Shown piece after piece: positions 28,931 through 37,742 of a DNA stretch of 64,000 nucleotides. Source of the stretch: Amycolatopsis deserti (GTDB lineage: Bacteria; Actinomycetota; Actinomycetes; Mycobacteriales; Pseudonocardiaceae); NCBI RefSeq assembly GCF_014653945.1, contig NZ_BNAU01000008.1, forward strand, positions 1-64,000, written 5' to 3'. Made by a program: the position numbers and the translations under genes. Numbering within the stretch: the stretch's first letter is position 1; every line of letters starts with the position of its first letter. The notes under the pieces are model-generated. The model was not told the origin of the DNA. It saw only the letters and a list, made by a program, of their open reading frames with translations, and ran no database searches.

Positions 28931-29215
28931 GGCCAGCACGCCGCGGCGAGTGGCAAACACACCGCCGCAAGCGGCCAACACGCCACCGGCCAACACGCCG
29001 CCGCGAGCGGCCAACACGGCGCCGCCACCGGCCAACACACTGCCGCCACCGGCCAACATGCTGCCGCTACGGGCCAACACGCCGCGGCGAGCGGCCAACA
29101 CGGCGCCGCCACGGCGAACACGCTGCCGCCACCGGCCAACCCGCCGCCGCAACGGGCCAGTACGCCGCGGCGAGTGGCAAACACGGCGCCACCGGCCAAC
29201 GCGCCGCCGCGGCGG
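28931..29215. repeat. 21-bp minisatellite array
   Basis: About fourteen head-to-tail units follow the consensus GGCCAACACGCCGCCGCGAG(C) with starts at 28931, 28952, 28973, 28988, 29009, 29030, 29051, 29072, 29093, 29113, 29134, 29155 and 29176. Most units are exactly 21 bp; two are shortened (15 and 20 bp). The first two and the last two complete units share the same variants (GAGT then GGCAAACAC). It fills the gap between the converging DUF3099 and pfkB-type genes. In one plus-strand frame it would read as GQHAAAT-like heptads, but no start or domain supports coding. Confidence 0.85.
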
Positions 29216-29299
29216 CGTGTGGGCTGTTCCGGGCGCCGTGTTTGCCGGCCCGGTCGGCGTGTTGGCCGGCGGGGCAGCGTGCCGGCCGCTCCGCGACCG

Positions 29300-30166
29300 T
29301 CAGGGTTGCGCGCCCACCTTCGTCACCGCTCGTGCGCCCAGCCGCACGCCCGCCCGCAGGACGTCCACTGTGGACTCCCCGCGCAGCCACGCCGCCAGCA
29401 CGCCCGCGTCGAAGGCATCGCCCGCGCCGGTGGAGTCGACGCACTCCGCCTCCTCCGCCGGCACGCTCACCTCGCCGTCCGCGGACACCCACGTCGCGCC
29501 TTCGAGGCCCGCCGTGACCACCACCGCGCCGACGTCGTCCAGCAGCGCCTTCGCCGCCGACGGCTCGGCCGAACCGGTCAGCGCCAGCAGCTCCTCCCGG
29601 TTGGGCATCAGCAGATCCGTGCCGCGCACGTCCGCCAGGAACGCCCGCGGATCGGTGATCAACGCGGCCGCCTGCGGATCCACCGACGTCGTCAGCCCGG
29701 CCTCCTTCGCCGCCGCCAGCGCGGCCAGCCCCGCCGGCCGCGACGACGGGTCCAGCAGCACGTACCCGGACAGGTGCAGGTGATCGGCACCTTCGAGCGC
29801 CGCCGGGGACACGTCCTCCGGCGCGAACCGCCCCATCGCGCCCCGGTCCGGCAGCATGCTCCGCTGCCCCGACCCGTCCACCAGCACCACGACGCAACAC
29901 GTGGGCACCGCGGCGTCGACGGCGAAGGCGCACGACACGCCCGCGGCCTCCAGCTCGGCCCGAACCATCCGCCCGCCCGCGTCGTCCCCGATGCGGGCGA
30001 TCAGCGTGGTCTCGACCCCGCTCGCGGCCAGCCACACGGCCGTGTTCGCGCCCGCGCCGCCACCGGCCAGCCGCACCCGCGACCGCGAGTCGCCGCCGTG
30101 CACGATCGGTCCCTCGTGCCGGGCCACCACGTCCAGCCCGGCGTCCCCGACCACGACGACCTTCAC
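29300..30166 (-). CDS. psuK: PfkB family kinase, probable pseudouridine kinase
   Basis: The 288-residue ribokinase-fold protein has LAGGGAGANTAVWLAASG (about 32-49) and the PfkB signature ECVDSTGAGDAFDAGVLAAWLRG with the catalytic Asp (about 245-255). Its GTG at 30166 overlaps the psuG stop by 4 bp. With PsuG it would phosphorylate pseudouridine and split pseudouridine 5'-phosphate to uracil and ribose 5-phosphate, salvaging RNA breakdown products. The pairing is the main reason for this specificity. Confidence 0.82.
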   Translation of the reverse strand: MKVVVVGDAGLDVVARHEGPIVHGGDSRSRVRLAGGGAGANTAVWLAASGVETTLIARIGDDAGGRMVRAELEAAGVSCAFAVDAAVPTCCVVVLVDGSGQRSMLPDRGAMGRFAPEDVSPAALEGADHLHLSGYVLLDPSSRPAGLAALAAAKEAGLTTSVDPQAAALITDPRAFLADVRGTDLLMPNREELLALTGSAEPSAAKALLDDVGAVVVTAGLEGATWVSADGEVSVPAEEAECVDSTGAGDAFDAGVLAAWLRGESTVDVLRAGVRLGARAVTKVGAQP

Positions 30167-31068
30167 GCGAGCTCCACCGCGACCTCGGCGGCGACCCGCG
30201 CGTTGGACACCACGAGCTCCTCGTTCGCGTCCAGGCTCACCCCACCGCTCGCGGTGTGGAAGTGCTCCAGCAGCACCGGCGTGACCTCCTTGCCGTGCAC
30301 CCCCCGCGCGGACAGCAGCTCCAGCCCCTCGGCCAGCAGCCGGTCGTGCAGTTCCGCGTCCATCTCCGCCTCGGCCGGGATCGGGTTCGCCAGCAGCACG
30401 CCCGAGGACGCATACCGCCGGTGCGCGGCGACCACGGCGGCGGCCGCGACCGGGTCGTCGACCCGCCACGGCACCGCGAAGCCCGACGTGCGCCGGTAGA
30501 ACGCGGGGAACTCGCCCGTCCGGTAACCCAGCACCGGCACCGAGTTCGTCTCGAGCACCTCCAGGGTCGCGGCGATGTCCAGCACCGACTTCACCCCCGA
30601 GCACACCACCAGCACCGGCACCCGGGCCAGCACGCCGAGGTCGGCCGAGATGTCCCAGGACTCGTTCGCCCCGAGGTGCACGCCGCCGAGCCCGCCGGTG
30701 GCGAACACGCCGATCCCGGCCGCGTGCGCCAGCGCCGAGGTGCTCGCCACGGTCGTCGCGCCCGAGCGGCCGAGCCCGATCGCGGGCCCGAGGTCACGCA
30801 GGGACAGCTTGTCCAGCCCCGCGTCGGGCGCACACACGCGCTCCAGCTGGGCATGGGACAGCCCGGCGTAGGCGACGCCGTCGAGCACCGCGATCGTGGC
30901 CGGCACCGCGCCGGCCTTGCGGACGGTCTCCTCCAGCCGGTTCGCGACCGCGAGGTTGCGGCCCGGGGGCAGGCCGTGGGACAGGATCGTGCTTTCCAGC
31001 GCGACGACCGCGCGGCCGCTGTGCACGGCGTCGGCGACCTCGTCGGCCAGCGATATCGGGGGTGTCAC
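30163..31068 (-). CDS. psuG: pseudouridine-5'-phosphate glycosidase
   Basis: The 301-residue protein matches PsuG throughout: ALESTILSHGLPPGRN with catalytic Glu about 25, KLSLRDLG with Lys about 87, and VCSGVKSVLDIAATLEVLET with the Schiff-base Lys about 160. The metal site lies near the DISADLG segment. It cleaves the C-C glycosidic bond of pseudouridine 5'-phosphate. The GTG start at 31068 fits the family length. It is the first gene of a two-gene operon with the kinase. Confidence 0.92.
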   Translation of the reverse strand: MTPPISLADEVADAVHSGRAVVALESTILSHGLPPGRNLAVANRLEETVRKAGAVPATIAVLDGVAYAGLSHAQLERVCAPDAGLDKLSLRDLGPAIGLGRSGATTVASTSALAHAAGIGVFATGGLGGVHLGANESWDISADLGVLARVPVLVVCSGVKSVLDIAATLEVLETNSVPVLGYRTGEFPAFYRRTSGFAVPWRVDDPVAAAAVVAAHRRYASSGVLLANPIPAEAEMDAELHDRLLAEGLELLSARGVHGKEVTPVLLEHFHTASGGVSLDANEELVVSNARVAAEVAVELA

Positions 31069-31080
31069 GAGGAACCATCA

Positions 31081-31590
31081 TCACCGACGGTCCGCCGTGA
31101 AGTCCCAGCGGGTGGGCGAGCCGCCGAAGTCGCGTCCGTCGAGCCCGAACACCCACCGCGGACGCACCCGCACCGTCGCGTTGACAGCGGGGTCGAGGAA
31201 GTCCGTGCCGTAGTCCGTCCGGTACTTCCCGTTCAGCGCCTGCAGGAACGCCCGCACGGACACCGTGTCCCGCACGACCTTGGCGACGCCCTCGAGCACG
31301 ACGGGGTTGAGCGCGTCGTCGGTGGAGACGGTCACCGCCGGGTTGACCTCCAGGTTGCGCACCTTGCGGGCCGAGCGCGACGAGGAGAACCACAGCGCCT
31401 CGTCGTGCCACACGCCCCACACCGGCATCAAGTGCGGGCGGCCGTCCGGCCACACCGTGGCGAGCCAGTAGTCGTGGGAGTCCCGCAGCCGCTTCTCCGC
31501 CCACGACCAGGGCAGCAGTCCCGTCCCCTGGTCGGCGGGCAGGGTGCCGTACCCGGGCATGTGCGGGCGGGTCGCGCGGGGAACGGTCAT
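31081..31590 (-). CDS. pyridoxamine 5'-phosphate oxidase-like/F420-binding protein
   Basis: This 169-residue split-barrel protein has WSWAEKRLRDSHDYWLATVWPDGRPHLMPVWGVW (about 27-60) followed by LWFSSSRSARKVRNLEVNP, the typical cofactor-binding strand-helix of the flavin/F420-dependent oxidoreductase family. The cofactor may be FMN or F420; F420 is common in these actinobacteria. No substrate is evident. ATG at 31590 fits. It lies 12 bp upstream of psuG's start and 15 bp downstream of a tautomerase gene on the same strand, so one transcript may carry all four. Confidence 0.8.
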   Translation of the reverse strand: MTVPRATRPHMPGYGTLPADQGTGLLPWSWAEKRLRDSHDYWLATVWPDGRPHLMPVWGVWHDEALWFSSSRSARKVRNLEVNPAVTVSTDDALNPVVLEGVAKVVRDTVSVRAFLQALNGKYRTDYGTDFLDPAVNATVRVRPRWVFGLDGRDFGGSPTRWDFTADRR

Positions 31591-31605
31591 CGGCGGGCAC
31601 TCCCT

Positions 31606-31986
31606 TCACCCCAGATACTGCGCCACGCCGTCTCCGAAGGACCAGTCCACCGGGTGGTTCTCGGTCACGCTGATCAGCACGTTGCGCGGCTCGATCCCGG
31701 CCCGTTCAGAGGCCAGTTCCGCGATCCGCGCGTAGAGCGCCTTCTTCTGGGCGTAGGTGCGGCCCACGCGCATGGTGATGCTGACGAACACGACCCCGTC
31801 GTCCCGGCGGATACCCAGGTAGCCGGGGTCGTAGCGGAGGTGGCCGTCGGAGCGGGTGACGACCTGGAAGAAGTCGTCCGCCGGCACGTCGATCGTCTCG
31901 GTCATGGCCTGGTGGACGGCGTCGCCCAGCGCGGCCAGCGTCGCGTCGTCGTGGGTCGGGAGGGCGTCGATCCGTACGAGAGGCAT
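31606..31986 (-). CDS. tautomerase family protein
   Basis: The 126-residue protein begins MPLVRIDALP, so removal of Met exposes the catalytic Pro1 of the tautomerase superfamily, and continues with FFQVVTRSDGHLRYDPGYLG and VFVSITMRVGRTYAQKKALYARIAELASERAGI. Length fits the two-beta-alpha-beta-unit members such as malonate semialdehyde decarboxylase-like proteins. Reaction unknown. GAGGG lies just before the ATG, and a palindrome centred about 18 bp upstream may be an operator. Confidence 0.82.
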   Translation of the reverse strand: MPLVRIDALPTHDDATLAALGDAVHQAMTETIDVPADDFFQVVTRSDGHLRYDPGYLGIRRDDGVVFVSITMRVGRTYAQKKALYARIAELASERAGIEPRNVLISVTENHPVDWSFGDGVAQYLG

Positions 31987-31994
31987 GCCCTCAC

Positions 31995-32014
31995 TGTACA
32001 TACCAATAGGTACA
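31995..32014. promoter_or_regulatory. palindromic operator-like site upstream of tautomerase gene
   Basis: TGTACATACCAATAGGTACA is an imperfect palindrome (TACCaatAGGTA core inside GTAC ends). GTAC-flanked AT-rich palindromes are often bound by HxlR/MarR-type regulators. It lies 9 bp upstream of the tautomerase ATG in the divergent region shared with the DUF3039 gene. Confidence 0.4.
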
Positions 32015-32062
32015 GAAGCCCGCGGGTGTCGCCGTCGCGGGGCGCTGCGGCAAAATGGGGAC

Positions 32063-32317
32063 ATGAGCACATCGACGCTGCCCGAGGTAGACACCCGCCC
32101 GGAGTCCACCGAGGAGACCGACAGCGATCAGCCGAAGGTCTTCCACTACGTGCGCAAGGACAAGATCGCCGAAAGCGCGGTCATGGGCACGTACGTGGTG
32201 GCGCTGTGCGGCGAGGTCTTCCCCGTCACCCGCTCGCCCAAACCCGGCTCGCCCGTGTGCCCGGCCTGCAAGGAGATCTACGAGGGCTTGCGCCCCGGTC
32301 CCGACGGCGAGGACTGA
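32063..32317 (+). CDS. DUF3039 protein
   Basis: This 84-residue protein contains KVFHYVRKDKIAESAVMG and a probable zinc site made of one Cys in VALCGEVF and a CxxC in VCPACKEIYEGL. DUF3039 is an actinobacterial family of unknown function that is found near sigA and sigB (Rv2708c). GGGG precedes the ATG. The gene overlaps the converging YihY gene by 40 bp at their 3' ends. Confidence 0.85.
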   Translation: MSTSTLPEVDTRPESTEETDSDQPKVFHYVRKDKIAESAVMGTYVVALCGEVFPVTRSPKPGSPVCPACKEIYEGLRPGPDGED

Positions 32318-33363
32318 TCCGCGAGGTCCCCGTCCGCCGGGGCCTCCTCCTGCTTGCGCGGCTTCCGCAGCGGCTGCGTCGTGCGCTCCCACAGTGAGGG
32401 CGAGTCCTCGCGCAGGCGTTCCTTGGCGCGTTCCATCTCCAGCCGCCGCCACTTGCGGCGCTGGCGGCGGGTCATCTTCGCCGGCCACAGCTCCTGGATC
32501 GCGGCGTTGAAGTAGGCGCCGCCGACGATGGCCATGCCGATGAAGAACGTGAACAGCAGGAACGCGATCGGGGTGGCCAGCGCGCCGTAGGTGTAGCCGG
32601 TGCTGGTGATCCAGGACAGGTAGACGCGCAGCCCGACGCTGGCCAGCAGGAAGATCACCATCGCCAGCACCGCGCCGGGCAGCCCGCGGTGCCAGGGCAG
32701 CCGGCGCGGCAGGGCCAGCTTGTACAGCGTCGCCACGGCCAGGACCAGCAGCACCCCGATCACCGGGTAGTACAGCCAGCTGATCCAGGTGGTGATCGTC
32801 GGCGCCCAGCTGTCCGGCAGGATGTCGATCAGGACGTCCGGCCCGATCGCGATGACCGGCAGGCCGACCACCAGCAGCACCAGGCTCGCCAGGTACAGCA
32901 GCAGCGCGTAGATCCGCTGCCAGACCTCGTTGCGCACGCCGTACTGGTCGTGTGCGACCGTGATCGCGTCGACGAACGACGACATGGCCGACGAGCCGGC
33001 CCACAGCGAGATCAGGAAGCCGACCGAGACGATCTCGCCCTTGCCGATGGTCAGGATGTCGTCCACGGTGGGCTCGATGATCTGGCTCACCACGTTGCCG
33101 CTGAAGATCTTGTCGGCGAAGGTGATGATCCGGTCGTGCACCGCGGTCACGAAGCCCTGGCCGAACCAGTCGCCCATGAAGCCGAGGCTGCCCAGCAGCC
33201 CGAGCAGCAGGGGTGGCAGCGACAGCGTCTGCCAGAACGCCGCCTCGGCGGACTCGGAGAAGATGTTGCCGTCCCAGGCCTTGTTCAGCGTGCGCCGGAG
33301 CAGGCGCGCTGGACCCTTGCGGCGGGCGGCGCCCTCGGGCGACTCGTCGGACGGTGAACTCAT
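32278..33363 (-). CDS. YihY/BrkB family inner-membrane protein
   Basis: The 361-residue protein has about six membrane segments between residues 45 and 290, including LPPLLLGLLGSLGFMGDW, VGFLISLWAGSSAMSSFVDAI, YALLLYLASLVLLVVGLPVIAI and LATPIAFLLFTFFIGMAIVGGA. YihY/BrkB proteins (Rv2707) are widespread, once mislabelled RNase BN, and their function is unclear. The C-terminal 70 residues are charged and cytoplasmic. ATG at 33363 is preferred; an ATG 15 bp upstream is possible. It overlaps the DUF3039 gene tail to tail. Confidence 0.88.
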   Translation of the reverse strand: MSSPSDESPEGAARRKGPARLLRRTLNKAWDGNIFSESAEAAFWQTLSLPPLLLGLLGSLGFMGDWFGQGFVTAVHDRIITFADKIFSGNVVSQIIEPTVDDILTIGKGEIVSVGFLISLWAGSSAMSSFVDAITVAHDQYGVRNEVWQRIYALLLYLASLVLLVVGLPVIAIGPDVLIDILPDSWAPTITTWISWLYYPVIGVLLVLAVATLYKLALPRRLPWHRGLPGAVLAMVIFLLASVGLRVYLSWITSTGYTYGALATPIAFLLFTFFIGMAIVGGAYFNAAIQELWPAKMTRRQRRKWRRLEMERAKERLREDSPSLWERTTQPLRKPRKQEEAPADGDLADQSSPSGPGRKPS

Positions 33364-33575
33364 CTCAGCCCCAAGCATGGCGGACGCGGCGCGGTTTGGC
33401 TTGTCAAGACCTGTGGCGTGTTCAACTCCGCCGTGCCGTTCGCGGCCCTTGTCGGTGGGGGCGGGTAATCTCCGATGAGCCGCCCTCACCCCCGTCCGGC
33501 GTCGCGGCCGGGCAGTTCCGTGGGGGCATTCGCATGTCGCGTTCCATCGTCGGCGAGAGGAGGGGGAGGAATCCC

Positions 33576-35339
33576 TTGTCGGACACGGCCCAGGGTAATC
33601 GGACCGGTCAGGGCTTCGCCGCACCCGAGCCCCAGCACGACTCCACCGCCCGCCCGCTGCGGGCCTGGCAGCGCCGGGCGCTGACGAAGTACCTGAGCAC
33701 GCAGCCGCAGGACTTCCTCGCCGTCGCGACGCCCGGCGCAGGCAAGACGGTGTTCGGCCTGCGCATCGCCGCCGAGCTGCTGTCCGACCGCACGGTCGAG
33801 GCGATCACCATCGTGACCCCGACCGAGCACCTCAAGCACCAGTGGGCCGCCTCCGCGGCGATGGCGGGCATCCCGATCGACTCGAACTACCGCAACGGCC
33901 AGGGCGCCGTCGCGGCCGACTACCGCGGCGTGGCCCTGACCTACGCCCAGGTCGCCGCCCACCCGACGCTGCACCGGGTGCGCACCGAGGGCCGCAAGAC
34001 GCTGGTCATCCTCGACGAGATCCACCACGGCGGTGACGCGAAGAGCTGGGGTGACGCGATCCGCGAGGCGTTCACCCCGGCCGTGCGGCGCCTGGCGCTG
34101 ACCGGTACCCCCTTCCGCAGCGACGACTCGCCGATCCCGTTCGTCACCTACGAGCCCGACGGCGACGGTTCGCTGCGCAGCAAGGCCGACCACGCCTACG
34201 GCTACGCCGACGCGCTCGCCGACGGCGTCGTCCGGCCGGTCGTGTTCCTCGCCTACAGCGGTGAGGCGTCCTGGCGCACCAGCGCGGGAGAGGAGTTCAC
34301 CGCGCGGCTGGGGGAGCCGCTGACGGCCGAGCAGACCGCCCGTGCGTGGCGCACCGCGCTCGACCCGGGCGGCGAGTGGATCCCGTCGGTGCTGCAGGCC
34401 GCCGACACCCGGCTGCAGCAGCTGCGTAGCGGCGGCATCCCGGACGCCGGTGGTCTGGTCATCGCCACCGACCAGGAGTCCGCGCGGGCCTACGCGAAGA
34501 TCCTGGCGCGGATCACCGGCGAGGCGCCCACCGTGGTCCTGTCCGACGATCCGAAGGCGACCGCGCGGATCGGTGAGTTCTCCGAGTCGACCGACCGGTG
34601 GCTGGTCGCGGTGCGGATGGTGTCCGAAGGTGTCGACGTGCCGCGCCTGGCGGTCGGCGTATACGCCACGAGCGCGTCGACGCCGCTGTTCTTCGCCCAG
34701 GCGATCGGGCGGTTCGTGCGGGCCCGGCGCAAGGGCGAGACGGCGAGCGTGTTCCTGCCGAGCGTGCCGGTGCTGCTGGAGCTGGCCAGCGAGCTGGAGG
34801 CCCAGCGCGACCACGTGCTCGGCAAGCCGCACCGGGAGAAGGACGGCTGGGACGACGAGCTGCTGGCGCAGGCCAACCGCACCGAGGACGAGCCCGGCGA
34901 GGAGGAGAAGGCGTTCACCTCGCTGGGCGCCTCGGCCGAGCTGGACCAGGTGATCTACGACGGCAACTCCTTCGGCACGGCGGTGTTCTCCGGCAGCGAG
35001 GAGGAGCAGGAGTACCTGGGGCTGCCCGGCCTGCTGGAGCCGGACCAGGTGCGGGCGCTGCTGCGGAAGCGGCAGGAGGAGCAGCTGGCCGACGCGAGCC
35101 GCCGGAAGCCGGAGAAGGAGCAGGTCCCGGCGCCGGCGCCGCGGCCGCAGTCGGTGAACGAGCGGATCGCCGCGCTGCGCAAGGAGCTGAACACCCTGGT
35201 GGGCATGTACCACCACCGCACGCGCAAACCCCACGGCGCGATCCACAACGAGCTGCGCCGCGCCTGCGGCGGCCCACCCACGGCGATGGCGACGATGGAG
35301 CAGCTGGAGGAACGCATCGCGACGCTGCGCTCCTGGTGA
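33576..35339 (+). CDS. superfamily 2 DEAD/DEAH-box helicase (XPB/SSL2-like)
   Basis: The 587-residue protein has motif I TPGAGKTVFG (about 51-60), motif II DEIHH (about 148), motif III TGTPFRSD (about 177), and motif V/VI segments EGVDVPRLAVGVYAT and QAIGRFVRARR (about 350-390), preceded by LRAWQRRAL. A C-terminal region (about 440-587) is charged and coiled-coil-like with a final NERIAALRKELNTL...HNELRRACGG segment. DNA or RNA unwinding is expected. The TTG at 33576 is chosen because AGGAGGGGGAGGA ends 5 bases upstream; an ATG at 33534 is in frame but lacks a site. The family is common near sigA in actinobacteria. Confidence 0.87.
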   Translation: MSDTAQGNRTGQGFAAPEPQHDSTARPLRAWQRRALTKYLSTQPQDFLAVATPGAGKTVFGLRIAAELLSDRTVEAITIVTPTEHLKHQWAASAAMAGIPIDSNYRNGQGAVAADYRGVALTYAQVAAHPTLHRVRTEGRKTLVILDEIHHGGDAKSWGDAIREAFTPAVRRLALTGTPFRSDDSPIPFVTYEPDGDGSLRSKADHAYGYADALADGVVRPVVFLAYSGEASWRTSAGEEFTARLGEPLTAEQTARAWRTALDPGGEWIPSVLQAADTRLQQLRSGGIPDAGGLVIATDQESARAYAKILARITGEAPTVVLSDDPKATARIGEFSESTDRWLVAVRMVSEGVDVPRLAVGVYATSASTPLFFAQAIGRFVRARRKGETASVFLPSVPVLLELASELEAQRDHVLGKPHREKDGWDDELLAQANRTEDEPGEEEKAFTSLGASAELDQVIYDGNSFGTAVFSGSEEEQEYLGLPGLLEPDQVRALLRKRQEEQLADASRRKPEKEQVPAPAPRPQSVNERIAALRKELNTLVGMYHHRTRKPHGAIHNELRRACGGPPTAMATMEQLEERIATLRSW

Positions 35340-35660
35340 GCCGACGAGCCGGGTGGTGGCGAGCCGGGTGGCCGGCGAGCCGGGTGGTGGTCCGGCTGGG
35401 TGGCGGGGGCCGGTGGCCTCGGCCAAAGCCGGATGGCGGCGGGTGGTCCCGAGGCTGGTGCCCGAGGACCTGCGCGCGGCGGTGGGTGCTACGTCCCGGT
35501 GCGTGTCACGGTGGGCCGGGGTGCCCGCGCTGGGGGTGGGCCAGCGCCGTCGGCGGGTGGTTCCCGTACGCCCGGGTCGCGGTGCGGCCGCTGAGGGCCG
35601 TCGCCGGGTGGGTTCGCGACTCCCGGGGCCGGAGCGCGCGGGCGTGCCTGCGCGCGGCTG
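35340..35660. repeat. low-complexity convergent intergenic tract
   Basis: Between the converging helicase and PepSY genes lies GC-rich sequence with repeated GAGCCGGGTGG words (near 35346, 35360 and 35376) and GGTGGCGGG/GGTGGTCC variants. All frames are open by composition and no domain or clean terminator is visible. Confidence 0.6.
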
Positions 35661-36992
35661 CTACGCCCCAGTGCTCGTCACCGCAGTCCCGGCGCGGTGG
35701 GCCCGCCACCCCAGGAACCCGTCGAGCAGCAGGAACCCCAGCAGCGACAGCCCGAAGACCGGCGCGAACCACCCCGCCACAATCCCGGCGGCGGCCAGCG
35801 GCACCAGCACCCTCCTGGGCAGCCGCCGCAGTGTGCCGCGCGGGTAGGGGCGGCCCAGGGCGCGTCCGGCCGGGCGGCGCTGCCACCACATCCGGTAGCC
35901 CCACCCGATCAGGGCGATCAGGCCGGCCATGACCACCGCCAGCACGATCTGATTGCCCAGCCCGAACAGCAGGCCCATGTGTGCGTCGATGCCCCAGCGG
36001 GCCAGCTTCGCGGCCAGCGGCCAGTCCTCGAACCGCAGGACGCTGAGCACCTCGCTGGTGCGCGGGTCGATCGCGGCCGCGTCCTGCTTCTCCGGCCAGC
36101 TGCGCTGGATCTGCTTCACGACGTACGCCCGGCCCGCCGCGGGCGGGGTGATTTCGACCGGGTTGTCCAGGCCCACCGTGCGCGCCGCGGCCAACGCCTC
36201 GTCGAAGCCCACCGCCGGGTCCACGTCCGCGGCGGGCAGCTTCGACGGCACCGACGGCGTCTGCCAGCTCAGCGCGGCCCGCACCTCGGCGATGTTCTGC
36301 CCGGCGAACTGCGACCAGGTCAGCCCGGTCGCGGCCAGGAAGAACAGCACCAGAGCCACCCAGGTGCCGGTGGTCGCGTGCCAGGACAGCGTCCGCGCCC
36401 GCCCGGTCGCAGCCCTGCGGCGACGGCGGCGGCCCCACCACAGCACGAGTCCACCGGCCACCACGACCGCCAGCCAGCTCGCCGCCAGCTCGCTGTAGAG
36501 CCGGCCGAAGTCGCCCAGGTGGAGGTTGCGGTGCAGGGTGTCCAGCCAGCCCCGGATCGGCATCGCGCCGCTCGAGCCGTAGGTGTCCAGCACGCCGCGC
36601 AGCTCGCCGTCGTAGGGGTTGACGAAGGCGGTCCGGTAGTAGCTCTCCCGCAGGCCGTCGACCGTGAAGACGACCTGCGTGGTGTCAGTCGCGGTCGGCC
36701 CGGGTCGCACGCTGTACAACGTGCCTTCCGGGACGGCCGCCTCCGCGGTGGCGACCTGGGCGGCCAGCGTGCGCGCCGTGGTCCCGGCGGGCACGTGCAG
36801 CTCGTGGTCGTAGACGACCTGCTCGAGCTGGGGCGCGAACACGTACAGCACGCCGGTGATCGCGGCCACCAGCAGGAACGGGCCGACGAGGATCCCGGCG
36901 TAGAAGTGCAGGCGCAGTAGGACCGGGCGCAGCGTCCCGCGGGCCGGAGCGGCGGGCGGCGCGGTCGGATGCACGAGGTCGTCCGTCGTCAT
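35661..36992 (-). CDS. PepSY-associated TM protein
   Basis: The 443-residue protein has the PiuB/PepSY_TM layout: a first membrane helix RLHFYAGILVGPFLLVAAITGVLYVF (about 27-52), a first extracytoplasmic PepSY domain, helices at about 175-195 and 220-240 (WVALVLFFLAATGLTW), a second PepSY domain and helices near 350 and 410. Such proteins are linked to iron or metal uptake and siderophore reduction. The start is ATG at 36992 (GAGGAGC just upstream). No Fur/IdeR-type box is obvious in the short upstream region. It stands alone. Confidence 0.85.
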   Translation of the reverse strand: MTTDDLVHPTAPPAAPARGTLRPVLLRLHFYAGILVGPFLLVAAITGVLYVFAPQLEQVVYDHELHVPAGTTARTLAAQVATAEAAVPEGTLYSVRPGPTATDTTQVVFTVDGLRESYYRTAFVNPYDGELRGVLDTYGSSGAMPIRGWLDTLHRNLHLGDFGRLYSELAASWLAVVVAGGLVLWWGRRRRRRAATGRARTLSWHATTGTWVALVLFFLAATGLTWSQFAGQNIAEVRAALSWQTPSVPSKLPAADVDPAVGFDEALAAARTVGLDNPVEITPPAAGRAYVVKQIQRSWPEKQDAAAIDPRTSEVLSVLRFEDWPLAAKLARWGIDAHMGLLFGLGNQIVLAVVMAGLIALIGWGYRMWWQRRPAGRALGRPYPRGTLRRLPRRVLVPLAAAGIVAGWFAPVFGLSLLGFLLLDGFLGWRAHRAGTAVTSTGA

Positions 36993-37098
36993 GCTGCTCC
37001 TCGGCGGGGAGGGACCGGCTTTCCCTCCAGGTCGCCGGGAGCGGCGCGGTGGTTCCTGATGTGACTCCGGACACAATCATCGTGGGCATGAACGAAAA

Positions 37099-37124
37099 CG
37101 GGCGCCCGGTCAACCGGGCGCCCG
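37099..37124 (-). terminator. terminator of the DUF7455 gene
   Basis: A perfect 11-bp stem (37099-37109 with 37114-37124) closes a TCAA tetraloop; on the minus strand it is followed by TTTTCG, 22 bp beyond the DUF7455 stop. Confidence 0.8.
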
Positions 37125-37145
37125 CTCGCTGTCTGTGGGTCTGGC

Positions 37146-37328
37146 TCAGCCGCGCTGGATCTCCGCAGCGATCTCCTTGAGCTTCGACTCGTACTCGCGG
37201 GCGTGGTGGCCGCAGAAGAGCAGCTCGCCACCGCTGGAGAGGATGGCTCGTACCTGTGCTGCGGCGCCGCACCGGTCACAACGGTCGGCTGCGGTCAACT
37301 CGGGGCGGGTGAGCGTCGGTGATGTCAT
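37146..37328 (-). CDS. DUF7455 small zinc-ribbon protein
   Basis: The 60-residue protein MTSPTLTRPELTAADRCDRC continues with GAAAQVRAILSSGGELLFCGHHAREYESKLKEIAAEI. CDRC and FCGHH form a probable Cys/His zinc site, followed by an amphipathic helix. DUF7455 is a conserved actinobacterial family near sigA, function unknown. GGAGGGAG lies 7 bases before the ATG. It has its own terminator, so it is probably monocistronic. Confidence 0.85.
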   Translation of the reverse strand: MTSPTLTRPELTAADRCDRCGAAAQVRAILSSGGELLFCGHHAREYESKLKEIAAEIQRG

Positions 37329-37742
37329 TGGAGTCTCCCTCCGTCCCGGCATCGGCTGCCCGATGCCATCGATCCAGCGGCGACCACTTCGGCCCTGCGG
37401 TTGCCCGTCGGCTCCGCGGTGTTCGCTGGCCTCCACTCTTGCAGACGCTGAGCGCCTGGCAAGTGTTCCCGGCTGCTTGGGATGTGTGTCACGCAGAATT
37501 ACCCCGGATGCCGTAGATCAATCCCGCCATCCAGGACGGAGAAACCTCGCGGAAACCCGTTTCCCGTGGTCAGGACCAGTGCGACGAGGCGAAACCCGGC
37601 TCGGGAGAACAGGTGTCAAGCGGCCGCGCGGACGGGCTTGTTCGTTCTCAGCGGAATTTCCCGGACCGTCCCGAGGCGAGATCGTGATCAGTCCGTGCGC
37701 GAAACCATCCCCCGCGCGGGGCAGCGTGAGACACTCGCTGTC
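37329..37742. other. divergent intergenic region, no gene seen
   Basis: This 414-bp region separates the divergent DUF7455 and glutamine-synthetase-like genes and must hold both promoters. The base composition is lower in GC than the neighbours in places (for example around 37490-37520). Open frames here have no start or family support. No clear operator is visible. Confidence 0.5.

Noticed and set aside
28931-29215. Possible CRISPR array or coding heptad-repeat protein
   Set aside because: Units abut with no unique spacers and no cas genes are present. No start codon or ribosome site supports translation.
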